Shown piece by piece: positions 17,058 through 24,148 of a stretch of DNA of 33,732 nt; within the stretch, counting starts at the first letter, position 1, and each line of letters begins with the position of its first letter. Source of the stretch: CAZVKN01 sp964627035. GTDB lineage: Bacteria > Electryoneota > AABM5-125-24 > Hatepunaeales > Hatepunaeaceae. The notes under the pieces were generated by a model that saw only the letters and a program-made list of their open reading frames with translations, had not been told where the DNA came from and did no database searches. Where the stretch lies: the NCBI GenBank assembly GCA_964627035.1, contig CAZVKN010000031.1:1-33732 (forward strand), read 5' to 3'. A program made the position numbers and the translations under genes.

Positions 17058-18824
17058 TCACTTACACAGCACCTCAAATTCTTCAGGAAATTTCTTCAGC
17101 ATCGCCTGAATGGGCCACGCTGCAGCAGCACCAAGCGGGCAAACTGTCTGTCCTTCAATATTGTTAGCCAGATCAAGAAGCGTTTCCAGATCACCTTTCT
17201 GTCCAAGACCTCTGTTCATACGATGAAGGATTTTATATGCCCATTCTGTACCTTCCCGACAAGGTGTACACTGACCGCACGACTCGTGAGCATAGAACCG
17301 ACTTAGGATTTCCAGTGCCCACGGCATTGAAACCGTGTCATCCATGACGATGATCGCACCTGAACCGAGATAAGTTCCGACTTCCTGTGTAGATTCAAAA
17401 TCGAGGGCGATGTCAATTTCATCCGCTTTCAACACCGGGACCGAAGAACCACCGGGAATAACCGCCTTCAGTCCGCGACCGTTGGGGATTCCGCCTGATA
17501 TGTCGTAGATGATGTCACGAAGCGAGTACCCCATCGGAAGCTCAAACACACCCGGACGGTTCACATGACCGCTGACACCAAACAGCTTTGTCCCGGGGCT
17601 TTTCTCGGTGCCGCGAGCGCGATAAGCCTCGAATCCGTTTGCGATGATATATGGCACGTTGGACAGCGTTTCGACATTATTGACCACGGTCGGACGGTTG
17701 AACAGACCTTTCAGTGCGGGGAAAGGAGGCTTGATGCGGGGCCAACCTTTGCGACCTTCGATTGATTCGATCAATCCGGTCTCCTCACCGCAGATATAAG
17801 CACCTGCGCCTGGATGAGTGTAAATCTCCAGGTCAAATCCGGTTCCGAAGATGTCCTTGCCGACGAATCCCGCTTCATAAGCCTCGTCCAGTGCCTTTTC
17901 AAATGTCTCCTTCGGCTCGTAAAACTCACGACGGATATAGACATACGCCTTCGAGGCACCGATTGCCTTAGCGGTGATGACCGTTCCTTCGATCAGCCTG
18001 TGCGGATCTCGTCGCATGATCTCACGATCTTTGCAGGTTCCCGGTTCGCTCTCATCGCAGTTGACGCAGAGATACTTCTGCCAAGGAACATCCTTCGGCA
18101 CAAACGACCACTTCATTCCTGCCGGGAATCCAGCGCCACCCTGACCACGTAGTCCGGCAGTTTTAACCTCTTCGATGATCTGATCAGGTGTCATCTCGGT
18201 TAAAGCCTTTTTAGCAGCACTGTATGCACCGTGAGACTCAGCAACTTTTAGATTGTAGGATTCAGGCACTTTGAAATTGCCACTAATTGCTGGATCCTCC
18301 GGAATATCGGTCTCGGTCAACTTTGTATCGTTCGGTACATCCTCACCGGCACGGATACGGGAAATTATATACTTGATCTTTTCTTCGGTCAGGTATCCGA
18401 ACAGCTTCTCGTTGACAAGCATAACCGGAGCATCTCCACAGCAGCCAAGGCATTCTGCGCGCTGGATGCTGAATAGACCGTCATCGGTTACTTCACCTGC
18501 TTTTATACCGAGTTCACGTTCCAGCACATCGAGGAGTGTCTCTGCACCCATCAGTGAACAAGAAATATTGTGGCAGAACTGAATGTGAAATTGACCTTTC
18601 GCTTCCTGCCACAGCAGGGGATAGAAGGTGACAACTTCATGCACTTCCCGTTGACTTAGCTCAAGCAGTTGAGCGACCTCAACTTCTGATTCATCTGAAA
18701 CAAATCCGTTCTGTGCCTGCACTTCAAACAGCAGCGGTACCAGTGCAGCACCCGGTTTCTCGTAGCGTGATTTCAGTTCGGTTGCCACTTCGGCGATGGA
18801 ATTTTGTATGTTTGATTCTATCAT
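17058..18824 (-). CDS. nuoEF: Fused NADH-quinone oxidoreductase subunits E and F (NuoEF)
   Basis: 588 residues in one frame, combining two normally separate subunits. Residues 1 to about 160 are NuoE, with [2Fe-2S] N1a ligands Cys84, Cys89, Cys125 and Cys129 ('FCHNISC', 'ECLGCC'). After a roughly 30-residue linker, residues about 195-588 are NuoF, with the glycine-rich NADH/FMN segment 'GLRGQGGAGFP' (224-234) and the N3 [4Fe-4S] ligands Cys516, 519, 522 ('SCGQCTPC') and Cys562. This is the NADH-oxidising head of complex I, so NADH is probably the electron donor. Starts at ATG 18824 behind the relE-like gene. Confidence 0.94.
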   Translation of the reverse strand: MIESNIQNSIAEVATELKSRYEKPGAALVPLLFEVQAQNGFVSDESEVEVAQLLELSQREVHEVVTFYPLLWQEAKGQFHIQFCHNISCSLMGAETLLDVLERELGIKAGEVTDDGLFSIQRAECLGCCGDAPVMLVNEKLFGYLTEEKIKYIISRIRAGEDVPNDTKLTETDIPEDPAISGNFKVPESYNLKVAESHGAYSAAKKALTEMTPDQIIEEVKTAGLRGQGGAGFPAGMKWSFVPKDVPWQKYLCVNCDESEPGTCKDREIMRRDPHRLIEGTVITAKAIGASKAYVYIRREFYEPKETFEKALDEAYEAGFVGKDIFGTGFDLEIYTHPGAGAYICGEETGLIESIEGRKGWPRIKPPFPALKGLFNRPTVVNNVETLSNVPYIIANGFEAYRARGTEKSPGTKLFGVSGHVNRPGVFELPMGYSLRDIIYDISGGIPNGRGLKAVIPGGSSVPVLKADEIDIALDFESTQEVGTYLGSGAIIVMDDTVSMPWALEILSRFYAHESCGQCTPCREGTEWAYKILHRMNRGLGQKGDLETLLDLANNIEGQTVCPLGAAAAWPIQAMLKKFPEEFEVLCK

Positions 18825-18845
18825 AATTTATCTGATTGATTGTTA

Positions 18846-19106
18846 TCAGTAAACTCCCTTTCTATGTCCTACTTTAACCACCAGCACCAGCAAAATGTCA
18901 TCTTCTATTTGATAAATTGCCCGATAATCACCGTCTCTGATACGGTATTGTGAGAAGTATTCACCTTTGAGTTTCTTCACACCCGATGGACGAGGATTAT
19001 CGCGCAATTGATAGATTTTACGAGTTAGCCTATTGCGTACTTGTTGCGGTAGTCCGTTCAGTTGACGCTTTGCTGCGGTTTTGAAGCGGAGCTTGTACTT
19101 CTTCAT
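18846..19106 (-). CDS. RelE/ParE-superfamily toxin
   Basis: 86 residues from ATG 19106, chosen because GGAGG lies nine bases upstream; ATG 19115 is also in frame. The sequence has the RelE/ParE pattern: 'FKTAAKRQLNGLP' at the start, 'YRIRDGDYRAIYQI' in the middle and 'VGHRKGVY' at the end. RelE relatives cleave mRNA on the ribosome and ParE relatives poison gyrase; I cannot tell which applies, but the 'GHRKGVY' tail favours the RelE type. The 5' end overlaps the antitoxin gene by 77 bases out of frame. nuoEF starts 21 bases downstream. Confidence 0.85.
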   Translation of the reverse strand: MKKYKLRFKTAAKRQLNGLPQQVRNRLTRKIYQLRDNPRPSGVKKLKGEYFSQYRIRDGDYRAIYQIEDDILLVLVVKVGHRKGVY

Positions 19107-19377
19107 CAATTTCATCCTCCATTCCAAATTCTCGCATTATTTCTTCTATGGGAATAGACTCACCGGTGCGTTCGTGTTCTCTTATTTCATATTCCGCATC
19201 GCGAATGTCTTCTAAGTCTTCCAGTTCTTCAATCAACTGATTGTAAAGCTCAATCGTGTACAGAATTGCAACATCTTTACCATCCTTTGTAAGAATGATT
19301 TTGTCCGTTCCGTCGCGAAGCTGTCCTACTAAGTCGGCTAACTCGTCTGGATATTCTGTTATTTCCTTTCTGATCAT
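19030..19377 (-). CDS. Phd/YefM-like antitoxin with an extended C-terminal tail
   Basis: 115 residues from ATG 19377 (GAGG upstream). The N-terminal part reads like a Phd/YefM-type DNA-binding antitoxin ('DELADLVGQLRDGTDKIILT', 'KDGKDVAILYT'), followed by an acidic helical segment ('ELEDLEDIRDAEYEI', 'IPIEEIMREFGM') that would wrap the toxin. Relatives usually stop about here; this one continues some 30 residues ('NRSKASTERTTATSTQ') while reading through the start of the toxin gene in another frame. The tail may be a recent read-through after loss of the original stop. Likely autoregulates its own pair. Confidence 0.75.
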   Translation of the reverse strand: MIRKEITEYPDELADLVGQLRDGTDKIILTKDGKDVAILYTIELYNQLIEELEDLEDIRDAEYEIREHERTGESIPIEEIMREFGMEDEIDEEVQAPLQNRSKASTERTTATSTQ

Positions 19378-19389
19378 AAGTTTCCTCAA

Positions 19390-19608
19390 TTATACACTTG
19401 CAATTTCTAAATATCTCGCTTTACTTTCCGGTTTCGGAATCGGAAGACCATCTTCTGCTAATCCTTTAAGGTGCATCTCTATGGCAATTTGCATATTTTC
19501 TTCCGATTCTTTCCGGGTCGAACCTGTTGCAACACAACCTGGCAAATCAGGAGAATAAATCGCATAATTTTCTTCTGCTTTCTCAATGATGATTAAATAC
19601 TTACTCAT
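19390..19608 (-). CDS. hicB: HicB-type antitoxin (module 1)
   Basis: 72 residues. A short HicB with the family's partial RNase H-like fold ('YLIIIEKAEENYAIYSPDLPG', 'CVATGSTRKESEENMQIAIE') and no C-terminal DNA-binding domain. It should bind and neutralise HicA, encoded two bases upstream. Starts at ATG 19608. The gene order toxin then antitoxin is the classic hicAB order. It is followed 12 bases later by the Phd-like antitoxin gene, so two toxin-antitoxin pairs sit head to tail. Confidence 0.88.
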   Translation of the reverse strand: MSKYLIIIEKAEENYAIYSPDLPGCVATGSTRKESEENMQIAIEMHLKGLAEDGLPIPKPESKARYLEIASV

Positions 19609-19610
19609 TT

Positions 19611-19805
19611 CTATCTCTTTCGTTTCAACTGTGCTTGTTTCAAAATGCTGTTCAGGGTCCCAATCGGAAGATCGTGACCATCTTTTCCCGCAATTGTTAC
19701 TCTACCCGTTTTCATTGGATGTTTGAATTGGCGGTGACTCCCCTTAATAGCTACGATATACCAACCATCATCCTGAATCATCCTAATGGCATCACGAACC
19801 TTCAA
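19611..19805 (-). CDS. hicA: HicA-type mRNA interferase toxin (module 1)
   Basis: 64 residues, a dsRNA-binding-fold RNase expected to cleave mRNA. Has the HicA signature 'IKGSHRQFKHP' with the catalytic His, and 'LPIGTLNSILKQA' at the end. The start is TTG at 19805, three bases after the TGA stop of nuoD and in the same frame. The normal HicA beginning 'MKVRDAIRMIQDDGW' supports it. Translation is probably coupled to nuoD. hicB lies two bases downstream. Confidence 0.88.
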   Translation of the reverse strand: MKVRDAIRMIQDDGWYIVAIKGSHRQFKHPMKTGRVTIAGKDGHDLPIGTLNSILKQAQLKRKR

Positions 19806-19808
19806 TCT

Positions 19809-21020
19809 TCACCTATCCAACTCCCCACCGATCATATTGATTGATCCGAAGATCGGGATCACATCAGCTATCATCTCACCGATAATCATCTTCGATAGTG
19901 CTGCGGTCAGCGGGAAGCATGGTGGACGGCAGCGACATTTGTAAGGCTTATCTTCTCCAGTGGAGATGACATAGAAGCCAAGCTCTCCGTTTGCACCTTC
20001 AACTGCCTGGTAAACCTCACCCGGATGTGGTTTGATGCCGTGGTCGTCCATAATTAGCTTGAAGTGGTTCATCAACCCTTCGATGCTGCCATAAACGTTC
20101 TCTTTTGATGGCAATGTGATGGTCTTGTCCTCTACTGAAACAGGACCGTCCGGCAATTTGTCCAGTGCTTGCTCTACAATTCGGAGTGACTGCTCCATCT
20201 CATGCATACGCACGAGATAGCGGTCATAGACATCACCGCGAGTGCCTACTGGAATCTCAAAATCGAATTCATCATAGTTCAGATAAGGTGTATCCCGTCG
20301 AACATCAAACGGTACGCCGGTCGCTCGAAGACAAGGACCTGTAAATCCCCATGCAATTGCATCCTCTTTCGACATAGAGCCGACATTGCGGTAGCGGTCA
20401 ATGAAGATCCGGTTCATCGTGACCAGCTTGTTGACTTCATCAATCACCCCACGCACTTTTGGGATGATTTCCTTGATCTCATCCTCAAAACCGGTCGGTG
20501 CGTCTGCCATCAACCCACCGACACGAGTCCAGTTTGTGGTCACACGTGCACCTGAGACCATCTCCACGATCTCCCAAACCCACTCACGACCTTCCATGCA
20601 AAACAAGAATGCGGTCAATGCTCCGGTTTCCATCACCTGAGCAGCGATGCAGGTCAGATGATCAGCGACTCGTGACAGCTCGGACATGATTGTCCGTAGA
20701 TAGACCCCGCGTGGGGGGACTTCCACATTCAGCAGCTTCTCAACTGCAAGACAGTATCCGACATTGTTGATCATCGCTGAGACGTAGTTGAGCCGGTCGG
20801 TGTACACAATTGCCTGATTCCACGTGTGGTGTTCGACCATCTTCTCGAATGCGCGGTGGAGGAATCCGATGTCAACCGTTGCATCGCGGATGATCTCGCC
20901 ATCCAGTTTCAGGTTGATGCGGATAATGCCATGAGTTGCCGGATGTGCCGGACCCATCGCCAGCGTCATCGGTCCTGTCGTCGGGAGCATCAACTCCCGG
21001 TGTGTTAATGGTGATGTCAT
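19809..21020 (-). CDS. nuoD: NADH-quinone oxidoreductase subunit D
   Basis: 403 residues. The 49-kDa-type subunit of the complex I Q-module, lining the quinone site with NuoB. Recognised from 'GPAHPATHGIIRINLKLDG' near the start, 'DIGFLHRAFEKM', 'DRLNYVS', and the C-terminal 'YKCRCRPPCFPLTAAL' with the final 'GSINMIGGELDR'. I set the start at ATG 21020; upstream codons lie in the hicA gap. Unlike the fused NuoCD of some bacteria, NuoC is separate and a toxin-antitoxin pair lies between them. Confidence 0.95.
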   Translation of the reverse strand: MTSPLTHRELMLPTTGPMTLAMGPAHPATHGIIRINLKLDGEIIRDATVDIGFLHRAFEKMVEHHTWNQAIVYTDRLNYVSAMINNVGYCLAVEKLLNVEVPPRGVYLRTIMSELSRVADHLTCIAAQVMETGALTAFLFCMEGREWVWEIVEMVSGARVTTNWTRVGGLMADAPTGFEDEIKEIIPKVRGVIDEVNKLVTMNRIFIDRYRNVGSMSKEDAIAWGFTGPCLRATGVPFDVRRDTPYLNYDEFDFEIPVGTRGDVYDRYLVRMHEMEQSLRIVEQALDKLPDGPVSVEDKTITLPSKENVYGSIEGLMNHFKLIMDDHGIKPHPGEVYQAVEGANGELGFYVISTGEDKPYKCRCRPPCFPLTAALSKMIIGEMIADVIPIFGSINMIGGELDR

Positions 21021-21030
21021 ATTATTTATA

Positions 21031-21243
21031 CTATTTCTTTGATTCCCACTCTCTTTTGGAAATACCGGCACGTTTAAGAATCCTCTTCAATAAACCTACA
21101 GAAATATCTCCTCTGTGTGGATTCGGTATCTGCACTCGCTTGGTCTCCTTCACAAAATAAGCATGACCACTTCCAGAGTAAGGACCGTGGAAACCAAATT
21201 TACGTAAGCGTTTTATTAGTACTCGACGGCTAACTGGCTTCAA
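21031..21243 (-). CDS. hicA: HicA/YcfA-type toxin (module 2)
   Basis: 70 residues with the HicA features 'LRKFGFHGPYSGSGHAYF' (catalytic His in GSGHAYF) and 'PHRGDISVGLLKRILKRAG'. The only sensible start is a TTG at 21243, inside the last codons of hicB, so the two genes overlap by 14 bases. nuoD begins ten bases after its stop. Differs clearly in sequence from HicA of module 1, so the two were not made by a recent duplication. Gene order here is antitoxin then toxin. Confidence 0.85.
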   Translation of the reverse strand: MKPVSRRVLIKRLRKFGFHGPYSGSGHAYFVKETKRVQIPNPHRGDISVGLLKRILKRAGISKREWESKK

Positions 21244-21490
21244 GCTCGAGAATCTCTTGTTTGAGGTTCAGATCTATGCCGTCAATTATCGGCACAGGAA
21301 GCTTCTGCTGAAATGAAACGAGTAACCAGCCTTCGATAGCTGATTCCAGATCATCCCTACACTCTTCTAAAGTGTCCGCATTGCCCCATGCCCCCTCGAT
21401 CTCGGGAACATGACCGAAAAACGTACTATCATCTTCAATAATCTCATACGTCGCCGATTTCATTGCGGCTTTGATGTAATCTCTTAACAT
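21230..21490 (-). CDS. hicB: HicB-like antitoxin (module 2)
   Basis: 86 residues from ATG 21490; the frame continues upstream into a palindromic repeat, which I exclude. 'ATYEIIEDDSTFFGHVPEIEG' and 'AWGNADTLEECRDDLESAIE' fit the HicB partial RNase H-like fold. It probably neutralises the HicA encoded by the overlapping next gene. It lies 102 bases behind nuoC, and the gap is filled by an inverted repeat, a possible footprint of how the pair arrived. Confidence 0.85.
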   Translation of the reverse strand: MLRDYIKAAMKSATYEIIEDDSTFFGHVPEIEGAWGNADTLEECRDDLESAIEGWLLVSFQQKLPVPIIDGIDLNLKQEILELEAS

Positions 21491-21518
21491 AATTTCACCT
21501 ACAATTTGCGATAAATCC

Positions 21519-21585
21519 ACCACCAAGGTACTAAGGCACAAGAAGACAAAACACATTCCCCTTTGTGTCTTGGTGACTTGGTGGT
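21519..21585. repeat. Imperfect inverted repeat between nuoC and hicB (ACCACCAAG family)
   Basis: The left arm begins ACCACCAAGGTACTAAGG (21519) and the right arm ends TTGGTGACTTGGTGGT (21585). The arms are about 24 bases each with a few mismatches around an 18-base centre. It resembles a widespread kind of short intergenic palindromic repeat built on CCACCAAG units. It could act as an RNA hairpin between nuoC and the toxin-antitoxin pair. Confidence 0.65.
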
Positions 21586-21592
21586 TAAAATC

Positions 21593-22123
21593 TTACGGTC
21601 TATGAATCTTCACATTCTTAATCTGTACCTGATTATCCCTCACGGGCCATGTTTCCTCTACCAGCGGCTGACGCTTATCATACGGGTAGTCCTTGCGCAG
21701 TGGATGTCCCTTGAACTCGTCATACATCATTATCCGCTTCAGGTTTGGATGCCCCTCAAATTTTACTCCATACAAGTCCCACAGCTCCCGCTCCATCCAG
21801 TCAGCAATCGGATACAGTTCGGTCAATGTCGGCACGGAATCACCATCCGCAACGCCTGATTTAATCCGAAGCCTGTGGTTGTGCTCAACCGAGTAGAGGT
21901 GATAGACCATGTCGAAGCGAGGTTCACGCTCCACCCAGTCAACCGTGGTCATGTCCATAAGCATGTCGAAACCGAACTCCGGTTGCTCTTTCAAGCCCTT
22001 AATTAGGTCAAACAGTTTGCCCGGTACGACTTCGACGACTGCATGTCCCTTGTCAACATGACATTCAAGCCCTGCATCAGGGAATGACTCAGCTATTTTT
22101 GAAATAATATCTTCTGCTGTCAT
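21593..22123 (-). CDS. nuoC: NADH-quinone oxidoreductase subunit C
   Basis: 176 residues, the 30-kDa-type subunit of the complex I peripheral arm. The signature 'ERELWDLYGVKFEGHPNLKR' followed by 'DEFKGHPLRKDYP' is clear. ATG 22123. It starts 50 bases after the FAD oxidoreductase gene, which separates it from nuoB, its usual direct neighbour. Confidence 0.95.
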   Translation of the reverse strand: MTAEDIISKIAESFPDAGLECHVDKGHAVVEVVPGKLFDLIKGLKEQPEFGFDMLMDMTTVDWVEREPRFDMVYHLYSVEHNHRLRIKSGVADGDSVPTLTELYPIADWMERELWDLYGVKFEGHPNLKRIMMYDEFKGHPLRKDYPYDKRQPLVEETWPVRDNQVQIKNVKIHRP

Positions 22124-22172
22124 AATTCTATTATACTTCTGTTCAGGCGTGATGAATCACGCTCTACCTCTG

Positions 22173-23204
22173 TTATTGCCATCTTTTAATCGGTACACCA
22201 CCGACAAAATCAAAGAAGAATGCATCGTTCGGTGGTACCATCAAATATGGTGACTGATCTTCGTCTCGTCTCTTTTTGTCTTTTCCTACCATATTCGTCC
22301 CTGCGATCTCACCTTGGCGAGCCGCTGACCGCCAGCCGTAGTTCATGCGATGTTGTTCTTCGGATTCAATCACCACTTCAGCAACATCACCCGCTGCAAA
22401 GATATTCGACACTGAACTGCGAAGCTCCTGCGATACAATGATTCCCTCACCGATTTCGACATCCGACCCCCGCAGAAATGTGACTGCCGGTTTGGTTGGA
22501 TAGGCAGAGATAATCAGATCAGCATCAAGATCTATTCCATCATCAACGGTCATGGTGACACTATGGTCGCGTTTCATTACGATTTTACTGATATCCTTGA
22601 CAAGTTTGTCTTTAATCTTCTTGCTTGCCAATTGTTGCTGCACTGAAATCCTATCCATCTCACCGATGTCACTCTGCCAAAAATGGTACTCATCGCTGAT
22701 GAAAGTAACATCCAGTCCATAATTAACAAGCGCAAGCGACAACTCAACTGCGTACAGACCACCACCGCAAACTATTGCACGGCTGACATTTGTCAATCTA
22801 TCGCGCAATGTCTGTGCAGATGACAGGTCATGAAATTGATAGACAAATTCCTTGAATTTGTTCAACAATCCATACGATGCCCGTCTTCCGGTGGCAATCA
22901 ACAGCCGGTCATAATAGAGAATCTCACCGTCCGAAAACCGGATGAAGTTTCCGACACTGTCCAGCGAAATTACTCTCCGATCATTTTGGACTTCAACTTC
23001 AAACTGCTCCATCAAAATGTCCCCCCGGTTCCCGATCTGGTCGTTGCTGACCTTTCCGGTTACCAAATCAATCAGGTATGAACGGAAATAGAAGGGGTCT
23101 GCTTCTTCGGTTACAACTGTAATCTCAGCCTTGTTGTCAGCTCGACGAATTTCTTTAGCAGCCGCCAAACCTGCAGCACTGCAGCCTATGACGACATAGT
23201 CCAT
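22173..23204 (-). CDS. FAD-dependent pyridine nucleotide-disulfide-type oxidoreductase
   Basis: 343 residues with two nucleotide-binding folds: FAD at the N terminus ('VVIGCSAAG', residues 4-12), 'LLIATGRRAS' (101-110), NAD(P) at 'VCGGGLYAVE' (145-154) and the second FAD contact 'IFAAGDV' (268-274). It lacks the C-terminal dimer domain and has no redox-active CxxxxC pair near the FAD fold, so it is nearer to NAD(P)H:acceptor reductases such as rubredoxin or nitrite reductase flavin domains than to lipoamide dehydrogenase. ATG 23204 shares one base with the nuoB stop (TAATG), indicating translational coupling. Its electron acceptor cannot be read from the sequence. Confidence 0.85.
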   Translation of the reverse strand: MDYVVIGCSAAGLAAAKEIRRADNKAEITVVTEEADPFYFRSYLIDLVTGKVSNDQIGNRGDILMEQFEVEVQNDRRVISLDSVGNFIRFSDGEILYYDRLLIATGRRASYGLLNKFKEFVYQFHDLSSAQTLRDRLTNVSRAIVCGGGLYAVELSLALVNYGLDVTFISDEYHFWQSDIGEMDRISVQQQLASKKIKDKLVKDISKIVMKRDHSVTMTVDDGIDLDADLIISAYPTKPAVTFLRGSDVEIGEGIIVSQELRSSVSNIFAAGDVAEVVIESEEQHRMNYGWRSAARQGEIAGTNMVGKDKKRRDEDQSPYLMVPPNDAFFFDFVGGVPIKRWQ

Positions 23205-23683
23205 TAGAAAAGGTCGTGACGTTGATTTTGAATCTTCTCCTGAAGCTTCATTAATCCTTCAAGTACCGCCTCCGGACGTGGCGGACATCCGGGAATGTAA
23301 ACATCAACCGGAACAATCCGATCAATTCCCTGCAGTGTCGAATAGTTGTCATACGGTCCACCGACAGAAGCACATGCTCCGAACGCTATCGTCCATTTCG
23401 GTTCACACATCTGATCCCAGATCAGCTTCAGAACAGGAGACAGTTTATGGCTAACCGTTCCGACCACCATCAGCACATCCGCTTGACGCGGGCTGAAGCG
23501 AGGAAGACCCGCTCCGAACCGATCTAAATCGTAATGAGACGAAGCAACAGACATGTATTCCATTCCGCAGCAAGCGGTTACGAACGGATACATAAAAATC
23601 GAGTATTTACGCGCCCATCCGAGAATCCGATCCACTTGATTGCCGTAAACCGCCCCCGGCATAACTTGAGTTTCTACCGCCAT
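23204..23683 (-). CDS. nuoB: NADH-quinone oxidoreductase subunit B
   Basis: 159 residues. Carries terminal cluster N2, which reduces quinone. The ligands are Cys38 and Cys39 ('TACCGMEYM'), Cys104 ('GACASVGGPY') and Cys133 ('IPGCPPRPEA'). I chose ATG 23683, which overlaps the nuoA end by ten bases; the longer open frame upstream is nuoA shadow. Its stop overlaps the start of the FAD oxidoreductase gene. Confidence 0.96.
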   Translation of the reverse strand: MAVETQVMPGAVYGNQVDRILGWARKYSIFMYPFVTACCGMEYMSVASSHYDLDRFGAGLPRFSPRQADVLMVVGTVSHKLSPVLKLIWDQMCEPKWTIAFGACASVGGPYDNYSTLQGIDRIVPVDVYIPGCPPRPEAVLEGLMKLQEKIQNQRHDLF

Positions 23684-24030
23684 TTCAGCACCCCCCGACG
23701 AATGACGAAGAACCAACCTACAAACAGGATCGCCAGAAAAATTACCATCTCGATTAATCCGAACAGCCCCAACGCTTTGAATCGAACAGCCCACGGGTAC
23801 AGAAATGCGATTTCCACGTCAAACACCACGAACAGGATCGCAACGAGATAAAAATGAATCGGGAATCTTGCTCGTGGTGAACCTTCTGTGGGTAAGTTAC
23901 CTGTTTCAAATGGAAGTTCTTTAACCGGATTGGTTCGTTTCGGTCCGACCAGTGTCGTCAGTGCCAGCATTATAGCAGCAAGCCCGATTGACACGATCAT
24001 CAGCATCAGAACCGGTATGTATTCAGCCAT
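23674..24030 (-). CDS. nuoA: NADH-quinone oxidoreductase subunit A
   Basis: 118 residues with three membrane helices. The conserved loop and second helix are clear ('FETGNLPTEGSPRARFPIHF', then 'LFVVFDVEIAFLYPWA'). First gene of the complex I unit; the promoter lies about 40 bases upstream. Overlaps nuoB by ten bases. Confidence 0.95.
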   Translation of the reverse strand: MAEYIPVLMLMIVSIGLAAIMLALTTLVGPKRTNPVKELPFETGNLPTEGSPRARFPIHFYLVAILFVVFDVEIAFLYPWAVRFKALGLFGLIEMVIFLAILFVGWFFVIRRGVLKWR

Positions 24031-24070
24031 GTAAAATTACCGTCTATTCAAACTTTGTGATTTTTATCAT

Positions 24071-24099
24071 ATTATAATACATTCACGCCTGTGGTGCAA
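24071..24099 (-). promoter_or_regulatory. Putative promoter of the nuo operon
   Basis: On the minus strand TTGCAC (24099-24094) is followed by a 17-base spacer and a perfect TATAAT (24076-24071). The -35 box is weak (TTG matches only), the -10 is ideal. Transcription would start near 24064, some 34 bases before the nuoA ATG. The position ahead of the first nuo gene supports it. Confidence 0.55.
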
Positions 24100-24148
24100 T
24101 GTTTATCACTTATATTGGGTCGGCAAATTGAATGTGCAATCCCGCTTC

